A DNA stretch of 64,000 bases from CBDHEY01 sp965262305 (GTDB lineage Bacteria > Pseudomonadota > Gammaproteobacteria > Pseudomonadales > Cellvibrionaceae), in the NCBI GenBank assembly GCA_965262305.1, contig CBDHEY010000002.1, positions 124,001-188,000 of the forward strand, in the 5' to 3' direction. How positions within the stretch are numbered: the first letter of the stretch is position 1; every line of letters begins with the position of its first letter. The position numbers and the translations under genes are program-made. Of this stretch, positions 25,967-34,968 are shown piece after piece. A model generated the notes under the pieces. The model was not told the DNA's origin, did not search any database, and saw only the letters and a program-made list of their open reading frames with translations.

Positions 25967-26086
25967 TTTATTATCCTTTTAGCCTAAATTTGCCGAGAAA
26001 TCGGATAAAAACCGTATCTAAATACGTTGCCCAGCTATTTTTTTGTTGGGAACAACATCCACCTCAAAACATAAATAAATAGTACG

Positions 26087-26606
26087 TTACCACTTGGTTG
26101 GCATTGGTAAAAAACTCAAACTGAAATAGTGTCTTTTTCGATACTCCGCAGGACTAACCCCAGTATTTGCCTTCTGATTCACCTGTTCTTCCGAGTTGAG
26201 CAGTCTTGTTTTCGCCTCTTCGATGATGGCAGTTTGAATATGTTGCTGAGCATTATTACCGGTCTCTTTTTTTAACAAATCGCTTAGATAAGATGAGGAC
26301 ATATTGAGTTTTTCACTAAAGTATCCGAGTAACGCATGCTCAAAACGTGAAACAAAATCTTTATTTAAGTCTGTGTGTATATAACTTAGGATCATAATAA
26401 CGCTTGGAGTAATCTAAAATCAGTTCGATCTTATTGACGATTAATTTCTGCGTATGCTTGTCGATATTTTGATTGTATTCTTGTTCAATCTTATCAACCA
26501 AGTCTGTCAGGATCGTTCTATCATGATCACATAGATGTAGCGCCTCGAAATCTTTTGACCCAAGTGAGATCGGCGGATTAGATCTGGATGAAACAATAAG
26601 ATCCAT
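26087..26606 (-). pseudogene. AraC-family transcriptional regulator, truncated and frameshifted
   Basis: Two overlapping minus-strand frames together make the C-terminal half of an AraC-type regulator. Frame one (26606-26361) gives the linker helices IEQEYNQNIDKHTQKLIVNKIELILDYSKRYYD; frame two (from about 26390) gives LNKDFVSRFEHALLGYF and the first helix-turn-helix, LNMSSSYLSDLLKKETGNNAQQHIQ. The second HTH is damaged: NSEEQVNQ runs directly into KANTGVSPAEYRKRH, missing about 18 residues that should hold the recognition helix. The N-terminal domain is absent. It is therefore non-functional, and it lies at the edge of the accessory segment. Confidence 0.8.
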
Positions 26607-26919
26607 CTTTCGTATTACTTTTTAGTGTTTAGCCTATCGACTTTAAATGACATTGACTTTTCAGGTGTCGCACACACCATTGAGCCATCATCGAAGTCGT
26701 AACTGTCGCGCCCGCATAATGTATCTCTCCACGAATTCCTGACTTTAGACTGACTTGATAAAAACCAAATACATTGGTGTCATTACCATAATCAAAACCC
26801 CGAACTTTTTCATCGATAGGAATCGTTGCCTTTTGTTTTGATTTAAAAATTCAACGCTCTAATCAAAATGGTAACCCTCTTCTCTTTTTAAAAAGGTGTG
26901 TTAGATCTGGCCTGAAGTT
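26607..26919. other. Decayed region upstream of AraC remnant
   Basis: 313 bp without a start-to-stop gene. On the minus strand a frame from 26850 to 26629 is open for about 73 codons (IDEKVRGFDYGNDTNVFGFYQ, then a KSGIRGEIHYAGATVTTSMM stretch) but has no proper start. I do not recognise it; it looks like a gene fragment. Confidence 0.4.
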
Positions 26920-29900
26920 CTAGAGTTTTTCAACACCCACTTCAGCAATGAATTCTTCAAAAGGTCTTGGTTTACTAATATAAAAGCCTTGAATACAGTC
27001 GATTGCGCTATTTTTTAAGTGCTGAAATTGTGTCTCGTCTTCCACTCCCTCTGCGATCACTCTCAGTGATAAACGATGTGCAACATCAGTGACGGATTGC
27101 ACAATCGCTGAATCTACATCATCAGTGACCACATTCTGTATAAATGAAGCATCAATCTTTAAATAATCTAATTCCAAGCCTCTTAAGTAAGATAGAGAGC
27201 TCATCCCTGTACCAAAATCATCCAGTGCAAAATGACAGCCTAGTTTCCTAGCGGTGGCAATGAACTTTTTCGCTTTTAGCAAATTGGATATCGCTGCTGT
27301 TTCAGTAATTTCAAAGGTAATATTTTCAGCAGGAAATGGGTATTGCTTTAGAAGAGCTGATAATTTATCGATATAAGCAAAGTCAGTTAACGTATAACCT
27401 GATAAATTAATACTAATCTTTGGAAAAACAGTTTCTTCGTTGGGGCGAATATACTCACAAATATTCTTAATGGTGTTTTCCAGTACCCAGTTATCAATTC
27501 GTACTATTAGACCAAACCGTTCGGCAGCAGGCAGAAAACTCATCGGAGTCAAAAATTCCCCCTTACTATTAAACATGCGCAGCAATACTTCCCATGATTC
27601 AACTGCATTATTGTCAGTAGAACGTATATCCTGAAAATATAACTTAAAACCATCCTCATCAATAGCTTGGTTTATGTCGGAGATTCTATCCATCTCTGAG
27701 CGTTGTTTTTCCAGTAGCTCGTCGTCTTTGCTGTGAGTTTGTATGGCGTTTCTACCTTGTTCTTTGGCGGCATAACAAGCCGCATCTGCATCACTTAAGA
27801 CCTCTGCCACTTGATTGGTTTCTTTATTAATGCTGACAATGCCAATGCTAACGCCGATACGAAACACTCTATCTTTCCAAGCAAAGCGGTAATCACATAT
27901 CTTGTTCTGGACTTTAGCGGCAATATTTTGAGCATCAGCTAAGGGGCACTTGTCTAACAAAAGTGCAAATTCATCACCGCCCAGCCTCGCTAAGGAATCC
28001 CTCGTACGAACAATCTCCATTAGCATTTGTGCCAATTGTTTGAGTAAGGTATCACCCGCAAGATGACCACAGGTATCATTAACCACTTTGAACTGATCCA
28101 AATCCATATACAGTAAAGATGATTCACTATTTTCTCGTTTAGCCGTTAAAATAGTACGCTCAACGCGCTTTTCCATCTCGCCACGATTGACGAGACCCGT
28201 TAGAGCGTCGTGCTGGCTTTGCCACTCCAACTTTTTCATATGTGTTTGCTTTTCAGTGATATCACGAATAGTAACCACATAGCCCTGCATTTCGCTGAGA
28301 GGTGAAAGCGTCAATTCAACGTAAACGTCTTTGCCATACTGTGTTTTTAATACCATGGAGTCGAGATAATTTACATTACTGATAGAACTGTTGGTAATCC
28401 AAGACTCCAAATCAATTTGTTCGTTTTCATCATTGAAAAGCACTAAACGCTTGCCCAGCTTTTTGTCGAGCAAATCATCCATTTCACGTTCTAGAATAGA
28501 AAGTGCTGCTGGGTTGGCGTATTCAATTGTTTGATCCGTCTTTATACGGATAACACCTTCGATAATGTTATGCAATGTGGTTTGTGCAATTAGCTTCTCT
28601 CGCGCCAATGCGGCTTGAGAGCGCCTTAAACCAGTAGTTTCATAAAAAATAATGGTGTAGCCATCAAATTGATCGTGGGTGTTTTTATAGGGAGAAACCT
28701 GACAGTCATAATTTCTATCTGATATTGCTATCTGTATTTTTTTCGCTACCTTTTTTTGCTCAACATCATTAATAAGTGACTTTAAATCAGGGATATCAGA
28801 ATACCAGTGAAGCGCAAAAAATAAATCATTAATTTTTATTCTTCTAGTGTCGAGAATAGAATTACAGCTTTCGGTGAAACGCTGTATACGATAATCGGTA
28901 TCGATCACAAAAACAGGAATTGCCAGTGATTCTTGAATATTATTTAGGTCAGCCGATAGTTGTGCTTGCTCATTTGATTTTTGAGCATATTCTTCGTTGG
29001 TGGTTATTAACTCCTCATTGGTAGACTGTAACTCTTCGTTAACTGTTTGTAGCTCTTCATTGGTACTTTGATACTCCTCATTAGTTGATTGCAACTCCTC
29101 ATTATATATTTGCAACTGCTCGTTAGTGGTTTCAAGTTCTTCAATGACCGTTTGCAGGTTCTCTCTAGTCGCGTTAAGTTCCTTTTCTATTTCGACTACA
29201 TACTCATTATACTCTAATTCATTAAAATCGATAATAGCCTTATCTTCAGCTTTTTTTAGGGTATAAGAAATCAACAGCCAGTCTGGAAGGGTATCCCCGA
29301 GCAAAGTTACGAATACTGATACCTCGGCAGGTTTGCCGTTTAAACTAATCGAGAAGCTAATAGGTGATGGCTTTTCTTTTGTGCGCCGAACACGAAGAGA
29401 CATTGCTCGACAACTGGCTCTTAGTGATGGATTTAGCAAATCAAAAACATCATCTTTAAAAAAGACGCCTTCCTTGGTTAGCAAGGGGGAGATATTACCT
29501 GTTGTGTAAACCAACTTATTATCTTGATTTGCAACAATAACAGCGGGCGAGTAAAACCCTACAATGCTTTTAACAATTTTTTTCTCAAGGTCATCGCTCT
29601 TTTTTGATCTCTGAACGTCAACGACTTTTGAAAACCCTATAAGCTTTTGTGCTGCTGGCAAGGGTGTGGATGCATTATCTATTTTTTTATAAATTTTGGC
29701 GCCTGCATTGATAGCGGAAAACAGTTCTTTTTGTTTAATGGACTCCGAAGGCCCCAAAAAAAGACAACCTTCCTGCTGCAGTGAAAAATGAAATAATTGC
29801 AATATTCTTTTTTGTAAGCTTTGATTGAAATAAATCAATAAGTTACGACAGCTTATCAGGTTAATTTTAGAAAAAGGCGGGTCGACAAATATATTGTGAA

Positions 29901-31089
29901 CAGAAAATATGATTTTTTCTCGAATATTGCTTTTGACAATCGCTTCATCTTTGGAAACATCAAAATAGCAATTCAGCCATTGATCTGAAATGTTAACAAT
30001 TTTATCCCGATCAAATTTACCTTGCCTAGCACTTTCTATGGCATCATTTGAAATATCCGTTGCCATGATTTTTATATCAAAATTATAATTATTGGTCTTT
30101 CTAAGTTCCTCAACAATCATTGCGATAGTGTAAGCTTCTTCTCCAGTTGCACAGCCAGGCACCCATACTCTAAACTGTTGTTCTACAGAATGAGAATCTA
30201 AAACTGACGTAAGATGCTCTTTAAGTGCATCGAATTCCTTTGTATCCCGATAAAATTCAGAGACAATAATAAATGCATCTCGGATAAACGCCTCAAGCTC
30301 TTCATTATTTTCTTCAAGCAAGGTTTTATAGACATTAATATCACTAACCCCACAGATAGACATGCGTCTTGCAATACGCCTTTTAATGGTTGTTTCTCGA
30401 TAAGAGGAAAAGTTGTAATCTGTTTTGGTTCTAATAAGCTCAAGTATCGCTTTAAATATTTGAGCATCAGGGGCATCAAAGCCTGTTTCCTCTGTGACGT
30501 CGTTTTCAACTATTCGATTTATACTCTCACCTAAAGAATCTAGGCTATCCACCATATCAGCTACTTGCGTATTAATTGATGCATTAGGCATACCGTCAAA
30601 GTCTGAGCTTTCCGGTGTTTGTACAAGCACTAGTCCTCCCTTGCTACGAATTTTAGTCACGCCCATCGCACCATCACTGCCCGAGCCAGACAAAACTACG
30701 CCAATAATTTTGTTAATGAAGTTCTCCGCTATAGATGAAAAAAAACGATCAATATTGGGTTTGGGATAAGGGCCATGAGAGGGTTTTGATAACTCGAATT
30801 GATATTTATTCAGCTCTATATCAAAGCCGGGGGGAGCAATATAAAAATAACCTGCTTTTATACTGTCGCCATCTCCAACCTGCTTGACAACCAAAGCTGT
30901 ATCTTTTGACAAAATATCAACCAACATACTTTCGTGAGTCGGCGATAGGTGCTGACAATAGACATAACAGGCTTTTTTCGATGTTAATTTATTAATTAGC
31001 TTTTTACAGGCATTTAGGCCGCCAGCTGATGCGCCAATACAGACTAAATATTCAGGTAAAATAGTTGCTATTTGCTTTGGTTGTTGCAT
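26920..31089 (-). CDS. CheB-CheR-PAS-GGDEF-EAL multidomain signalling protein
   Basis: A 1389-residue soluble protein. Order: CheB methylesterase (about 1-190; Ser21 in GASAGG, His47, Asp in GSGSDGAMG); CheR methyltransferase (about 205-470; VWVPGCATGEEAYT SAM site, SCRNLLIYF); a PAS-like region; a coiled coil at about 626-710 built of NEELQSTNEE-type repeats; two PAS domains; GGDEF (GGDEF near residue 1036 with an RTRD I-site five residues before it); and EAL (about 1145-1385, SWEVLLRM and DDFGTG motifs). The cyclase looks active; the EAL domain keeps the first Glu (EVL in place of EAL). CheB has no receiver domain. It probably forms an operon with the BLUF gene 42 bp upstream. It may link receptor-type methylation chemistry and light to c-di-GMP. 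Confidence 0.88.
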   Translation of the reverse strand: MQQPKQIATILPEYLVCIGASAGGLNACKKLINKLTSKKACYVYCQHLSPTHESMLVDILSKDTALVVKQVGDGDSIKAGYFYIAPPGFDIELNKYQFELSKPSHGPYPKPNIDRFFSSIAENFINKIIGVVLSGSGSDGAMGVTKIRSKGGLVLVQTPESSDFDGMPNASINTQVADMVDSLDSLGESINRIVENDVTEETGFDAPDAQIFKAILELIRTKTDYNFSSYRETTIKRRIARRMSICGVSDINVYKTLLEENNEELEAFIRDAFIIVSEFYRDTKEFDALKEHLTSVLDSHSVEQQFRVWVPGCATGEEAYTIAMIVEELRKTNNYNFDIKIMATDISNDAIESARQGKFDRDKIVNISDQWLNCYFDVSKDEAIVKSNIREKIIFSVHNIFVDPPFSKINLISCRNLLIYFNQSLQKRILQLFHFSLQQEGCLFLGPSESIKQKELFSAINAGAKIYKKIDNASTPLPAAQKLIGFSKVVDVQRSKKSDDLEKKIVKSIVGFYSPAVIVANQDNKLVYTTGNISPLLTKEGVFFKDDVFDLLNPSLRASCRAMSLRVRRTKEKPSPISFSISLNGKPAEVSVFVTLLGDTLPDWLLISYTLKKAEDKAIIDFNELEYNEYVVEIEKELNATRENLQTVIEELETTNEQLQIYNEELQSTNEEYQSTNEELQTVNEELQSTNEELITTNEEYAQKSNEQAQLSADLNNIQESLAIPVFVIDTDYRIQRFTESCNSILDTRRIKINDLFFALHWYSDIPDLKSLINDVEQKKVAKKIQIAISDRNYDCQVSPYKNTHDQFDGYTIIFYETTGLRRSQAALAREKLIAQTTLHNIIEGVIRIKTDQTIEYANPAALSILEREMDDLLDKKLGKRLVLFNDENEQIDLESWITNSSISNVNYLDSMVLKTQYGKDVYVELTLSPLSEMQGYVVTIRDITEKQTHMKKLEWQSQHDALTGLVNRGEMEKRVERTILTAKRENSESSLLYMDLDQFKVVNDTCGHLAGDTLLKQLAQMLMEIVRTRDSLARLGGDEFALLLDKCPLADAQNIAAKVQNKICDYRFAWKDRVFRIGVSIGIVSINKETNQVAEVLSDADAACYAAKEQGRNAIQTHSKDDELLEKQRSEMDRISDINQAIDEDGFKLYFQDIRSTDNNAVESWEVLLRMFNSKGEFLTPMSFLPAAERFGLIVRIDNWVLENTIKNICEYIRPNEETVFPKISINLSGYTLTDFAYIDKLSALLKQYPFPAENITFEITETAAISNLLKAKKFIATARKLGCHFALDDFGTGMSSLSYLRGLELDYLKIDASFIQNVVTDDVDSAIVQSVTDVAHRLSLRVIAEGVEDETQFQHLKNSAIDCIQGFYISKPRPFEEFIAEVGVEKL

Positions 31090-31131
31090 AGTTATCTTAT
31101 TAATTTTAGTGTGAATTGCGACAGCTGATTT

Positions 31132-31551
31132 CTAGCTGGCTACTTTAAAATAACGCAATAATTCTGTTGCTTTTGTAGAAACCTGTAAGTCATTATTGGT
31201 TATTGGTGCAGACATAAAGTCTGTATACGCATCAGGTAGCGATATGGGTTGTTCGTTTAAGCAATGGAACCCCATAGACCATCGAGAAAATGAGCGCTGA
31301 GATACCGGTATATCAATAATTGTTTTGAGATTTATATGACGACTATCGGCACAAATTGAAGAAAAGATCTCTGTAATAGTATTTTCAGGACCTTCGAGCA
31401 ACTGTAAAAATGAGCGATCTTTATACAGGAGCATTCCTGTAATATCACAAGCTTTATTACGCTGGCGAGCTTCATCTAATAGTGGCAAAAGTTCATCAGA
31501 TTTCATTAGCCTGATTGATCTTGAGATATAAACAAGCTGTTTTATAGACAT
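31132..31551 (-). CDS. BLUF-domain blue-light photoreceptor
   Basis: A 139-residue single-domain BLUF protein that binds FAD. The key residues of the photocycle are in place: Tyr8 (LVYISRS), Asn32 (ARQRNKACDITGMLLY), Gln50 (SFLQLLEG) and Trp91/Met93 (FSRWSMGF), matching Tyr-Asn-Gln-Trp/Met of AppA and BlrB. The C-terminal extension of about 40 residues has no output domain, so it must signal through a partner. The c-di-GMP protein directly downstream in the same transcript is the natural candidate. Confidence 0.92.
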   Translation of the reverse strand: MSIKQLVYISRSIRLMKSDELLPLLDEARQRNKACDITGMLLYKDRSFLQLLEGPENTITEIFSSICADSRHINLKTIIDIPVSQRSFSRWSMGFHCLNEQPISLPDAYTDFMSAPITNNDLQVSTKATELLRYFKVAS

Positions 31552-32050
31552 TTAGCCGTTTTAATATTTTTCTATCGACTATGGAATTATAGAAAACTAA
31601 GACGACAAGTCTAGCAATACATATGGATATGGCACTGAAAGTAACTAAACTCCCCAAATAATTTATTTAATGGCCTTACGGGTTCACTTGAATCATTAGG
31701 GTTTTATATGGGCCTCACTAACTACCCTAAAGGCTTATAAAAATTCGTTTTGGTCTTGCAATCGAGCTGCATTTGTGAGACTTTCCATTTCAGGCAATCA
31801 AACTATTACTTCCTCTTTACCTCATTGTTCACAAGCACACGCGACCTGCGTTCTTTTGGGACATACTCCTCCAGCTCGTCGGGAAATACGTTCTTCTCTA
31901 GATGTAACGCGAAACGTGTAGGCTGCGACTTATATTTTTCCTCACCGCTTCCGAGTCCCATTTCACGGCACCGGATCCCATCCCCTGCCAATGTTTGAGC
32001 TTTTGAAATGTGTGGAAATCTAGCACGCGGAGACCAACAGCGTCTTTTTG
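31552..32050. other. Intergenic region between BLUF gene and repeat copy B
   Basis: About 500 bp without a convincing gene. It should contain the BLUF promoter (reading left) near its left end. A 61-codon minus-strand frame at 31806-31991 has no recognisable domain. The right part may be decayed sequence from an earlier insertion. Confidence 0.45.
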
Positions 32051-32153
32051 CTTCGAACTACTTGGTCGGGGGTTCGACCAAATCGCCTGGAGCGATTTGT
32101 CACGAGCGTAGCGAACCTGAAAGGAGCGGTGCAGGATTTACGTACCGAGTATT
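32051..32153 (+). repeat. tRNA-linked repeat, copy B, preceded by a tRNA-Arg 3'-half fragment
   Basis: 32051-32077 equals the tRNA-Arg sequence from anticodon loop to T-loop (27 bases, one mismatch). It runs straight into the same unit as copy A: hairpin CAAATCG/CGATTTG, GTCACGAGCG, AGCGAACCTGAAAGGAGCGG and a degenerate second hairpin with four extra bases, ending TACCGAGTA. A worn version of the tRNA 3' end (TTCTGCTTGGGTTG) follows. It lies about 110 bp before ureE. Confidence 0.8.
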
Positions 32154-32265
32154 CTGCTTGGGGTTGTTTAGCTCAATAGCTGCGTCAATCATGCTTTTTC
32201 TTTCATCTTCCCACCCGATTGGTTTATCCTCTAATCATCGTTAACTTAGTTTATGGGTAGTATAG

Positions 32266-32709
32266 ATGTTAGAAGCTTTTGAAGTTTTAAATGATAAATC
32301 CTCTGGCGTTGAGCTTGAACTTATTTTGACTTTCGATGAGCGGAAAAAAAGTCGTTATCTCGCAACGACGACTTGTGGTCAAGAGTTAGGGTGGTTTATT
32401 GAAAGAGGTGCAGTTTTGTCTCATGGTGATATTTTAAAATGTAAAAATGGAACCCTAGTAAAAATTTTAGCGGCAGAAGAAGATGTATCTGAAGTCTCTT
32501 CCGATGACTTTCATTTGTTGATGCGAGTGGCATATCACTTAGGAAATCGTCATGTCCCATTACAAGTAGAAAAGAGTTTCTTGCGATATCAGCAAGATCA
32601 TGTACTTGACGAAATGGTCCGTGGCTTGGGCGCAGAGATATCCCATGAAAATCAACCGTTTAATCCTGAAAGCGGAGCTTATGCCGGTGGAAATCAACAC
32701 AGTCATTAA
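32266..32709 (+). CDS. ureE: Urease accessory protein UreE
   Basis: A 147-residue nickel metallochaperone that delivers Ni to the UreDFG-urease complex. The N-terminal peptide-binding domain has LILTFDERKKSRYLATTTCGQELGWFIERG; the metal-binding domain contains LMRVAYHLGNRHVPLQ with the interface His, then YQQDHVLDEMVRGLG; and the tail ends GNQHSH with few histidines compared with His-rich homologues. It stands alone, 14 kb from ureDABC and 16 kb from ureFG, directly after the tRNA-linked repeat copy B. Confidence 0.93.
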   Translation: MLEAFEVLNDKSSGVELELILTFDERKKSRYLATTTCGQELGWFIERGAVLSHGDILKCKNGTLVKILAAEEDVSEVSSDDFHLLMRVAYHLGNRHVPLQVEKSFLRYQQDHVLDEMVRGLGAEISHENQPFNPESGAYAGGNQHSH

Positions 32710-32820
32710 GCTCACTTCGTAAACTGTGAATTAACAATTTGACCTTAACTAAACCTTTTGGTGATATTGTTGAGTTGCGAGTATATGTTTTATTGTTTAG
32801 ACACCCCATGGATTAATGAA

Positions 32821-33165
32821 ATGAATAACTTCAACATTCTTTCTGAGTATGATGATTCAGCGAAGACCCATGCGCTGATTGCTTATATCTTAATGGTAAT
32901 AGGGCTATTTACAGGTATCTTTTGGTTGATTGGGGCAATATGGGCGCTAGTCAAAAAGCCGGATGCTGAACAGAGCATTTTCTACGACCATTATAAAAAT
33001 ATAATCTCTATGTTTTGGTGGGTTTTAGGACTTTCGATCATAGGGTTTATTTTTATCTTTGTTTTTCTCGGGTATTTAATTTTATTTGGTGTGTGGGTTT
33101 GGTCTATTTATAAACTGATAAAAGGGTTGTCGAAGTTATCGTCAAATAAGTCTTATGAAAGTTAA
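32821..33165 (+). CDS. DUF4870-like small membrane protein
   Basis: About 114 residues with three hydrophobic segments (ALIAYILMVIGLFTGIFWLIG; ISMFWWVLGLSIIGFIFIFV; LGYLILFGVWVWSIY) and a polar FYDHYKNI loop before the second helix, as in DUF4870 proteins. The frame is open from 32758, but ATG 32821 (MNNFNILSEYDDSAK) gives the natural start; ATG 32785 is another option. It follows ureE by about 110 bp on the same strand. Function is unknown. Confidence 0.65.
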   Translation: MNNFNILSEYDDSAKTHALIAYILMVIGLFTGIFWLIGAIWALVKKPDAEQSIFYDHYKNIISMFWWVLGLSIIGFIFIFVFLGYLILFGVWVWSIYKLIKGLSKLSSNKSYES

Positions 33166-33188
33166 GTCCAATATAGCCATATATTTGC

Positions 33189-34649
33189 TCAATCAGACGC
33201 GACTCTAACTTCTTTCAATTTGTAAAATCTAACAAGACTTCCATTATGATTTGGATCCGTTGATGGCTCCCAAAAGCGGGTGATTTTACTAGGAGATGCC
33301 GAACCTTTTTCAATTAAGACTATGCTGTTTTTTTCGCTGGCTTCTAATTTTTTTCGCATCGCTACTACTTCAGCTTTGTAAGTGGGGGCAATTTTTAAAA
33401 ACTCGTGAGCAATGCGAACATGAAATTCCTTACCCCCTAATGCAAATATTAAAAGAAAGGATGCTGCCGCAACTTTAATCTGAAGATCTTTCTGCCATTT
33501 GGAATAGAACGCAAATAGAAGACTTGTTCCTGTACCACCAATCATTAAAAGAAAAAATAAGCAATTCTGCACTCTTGGCGGTAGCGTGCCACCAGTGAAA
33601 TAGCTTCCTATAGCAAACGTTAGAGGGATGCACAGCAGCGCTACCGGAAGCCAAAGGGCAAAAGCAACAACGACTTGATAACGAATTTGGTTTTTCCAGT
33701 AAAGACCAAATAAAAACACTGCGCCAAACCAAATCAGTGTATTTATATTGATGATTCTAAGAAAAAAATCGGACCCCAAAAAAGTGGCGCCAGCTATGGC
33801 ATAAGCTGGATTTCTTGTGTGTTTGACTACTGCGTTTACAGATTCTGATCTGACATCGTTGCCAGGAGAGAGAATAACGATAGAAAGACCAATAACCACG
33901 AAAACGGCTACCACTAGATGTTGCCATATTAGCCTCCTTGATACTGAATATTCGATTCCCATCCAAAGAAACAGATAAATTAATACCCAAATTCCCAATG
34001 GTTCTACAAATCCTGGGAGCAATACACTTAGGATAGCTAATGGGATAAGTGTGATGTTTCTTAGTGGCGAGGCACTGTGTCTAACATGCCAACAGCCCAA
34101 GGTTAAAAAAACCAGTAAAAAAGCAGGTACTGTATAGGTAAAGGCGCCAGGGAGCCAAAACAAGGCTTCAGTGATGTCGTAGGTTATAATAAACCAAAGA
34201 AATGTTCCTGAAAAAACAAGCAGTAGTTTTGTAAAATGATTTTCTTGAATTGAGAAATAAAACAACGAAAAAAGTGAAATTAACGCAAGCAGAAAAACAA
34301 AAGCAACGCTGTAACGATATGTTAGAACGTCTGAAACGCTAAAAAATTGAGCGAGCGCATAATAAGATGTCATTAGGGCGGTAGCGCTATAACGGCCAGA
34401 CCAACTTAAATATAGATTTTTTTGAGCTTCCCAATACCCGTAATCAACCACGACGGCGCTATAGTCGTAATCGTCAGCCCACGGAAACACATAAGAAAAT
34501 GCCATACTAAACGTGGCGAAAGAAATAAAACATGCGGCCAATAGACCAACTAGTCCTACGAGCTTGAGTTGATGGGAGTATCGTTCACAAAGAGCGAGCG
34601 AGCTTAGCTTTAGGCTGCTTAAAAGCCCGTCTATTTCTTTTTTATCCAT
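33189..34649 (-). CDS. Polytopic membrane protein, DUF6056/GT-C-like
   Basis: A 486-residue inner-membrane protein with about eleven hydrophobic helices. After the first helix comes FPWADDYDYSAV, an acidic DDY motif in the first periplasmic loop as seen in GT-C glycosyltransferases and DUF6056 proteins, then a YLSWSGRYSATAL motif. The C-terminal 80 residues are soluble. GT-C enzymes move sugars from lipid carriers to surface glycans. It lies alone on the minus strand, converging on the DUF4870 gene. The family assignment is tentative. Confidence 0.55.
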   Translation of the reverse strand: MDKKEIDGLLSSLKLSSLALCERYSHQLKLVGLVGLLAACFISFATFSMAFSYVFPWADDYDYSAVVVDYGYWEAQKNLYLSWSGRYSATALMTSYYALAQFFSVSDVLTYRYSVAFVFLLALISLFSLFYFSIQENHFTKLLLVFSGTFLWFIITYDITEALFWLPGAFTYTVPAFLLVFLTLGCWHVRHSASPLRNITLIPLAILSVLLPGFVEPLGIWVLIYLFLWMGIEYSVSRRLIWQHLVVAVFVVIGLSIVILSPGNDVRSESVNAVVKHTRNPAYAIAGATFLGSDFFLRIININTLIWFGAVFLFGLYWKNQIRYQVVVAFALWLPVALLCIPLTFAIGSYFTGGTLPPRVQNCLFFLLMIGGTGTSLLFAFYSKWQKDLQIKVAAASFLLIFALGGKEFHVRIAHEFLKIAPTYKAEVVAMRKKLEASEKNSIVLIEKGSASPSKITRFWEPSTDPNHNGSLVRFYKLKEVRVASD

Positions 34650-34968
34650 TGTAATTAGTCTTAGAGTAAGAGTTCTTGGTTCTCGAATGCGAGCGAATTT
34701 AGTACATCTAGATGAAGCCTTTATTAAATGAGATGAAATGAACGAATCGCCGCCGGTTTTGCGTTTAGAAACAAATCTTAGGACTATTAAATAGTCAATA
34801 CCATTTATCTTTGATGGTTTTTGTAATTGTCAAATACCTTTTAGTTCCAGGCTATGGACGTTTCGTTGAAGAGCTTAAACCGAGTGAGAAAGAAAGCGAA
34901 TTATTGAAAAATGGATAGGGTCATTCGATTTCGCATCGAAACTTGTTTTTGATGAATTAGCATTTGAT
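34650..34968. other. Intergenic region with a perfect palindrome
   Basis: 319 bp between the membrane protein and response-regulator genes. At 34782-34796 it has a perfect palindrome GACTATT-A-AATAGTC, a possible operator. At the right end TTCGAT and ATCGAA arms around a 5-base loop, followed by ACTTGTTTTT (plus-strand sense), form a weak hairpin. No gene is seen. Confidence 0.45.

Noticed and set aside
25652..25987. 111-codon frame across the tRNA-Arg gene
   Set aside because: It is a translation of the tRNA, its terminator and repeat copy A, not a protein gene.
28960..29210. Tandem-looking repeats inside the large hybrid gene, considered as a DNA repeat array
   Set aside because: They encode NEELQSTNEE-type coiled-coil repeats, common in CheB-CheR hybrid proteins.
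31806..31991. 61-codon minus-strand frame right of the BLUF gene
   Set aside because: Charged, no recognised family, no ribosome binding site; possibly a gene fragment but not supportable.
32008..32244. 78-codon frame over repeat copy B
   Set aside because: The peptide is only the translation of the tRNA fragment and repeat; no ribosome binding site or domain.
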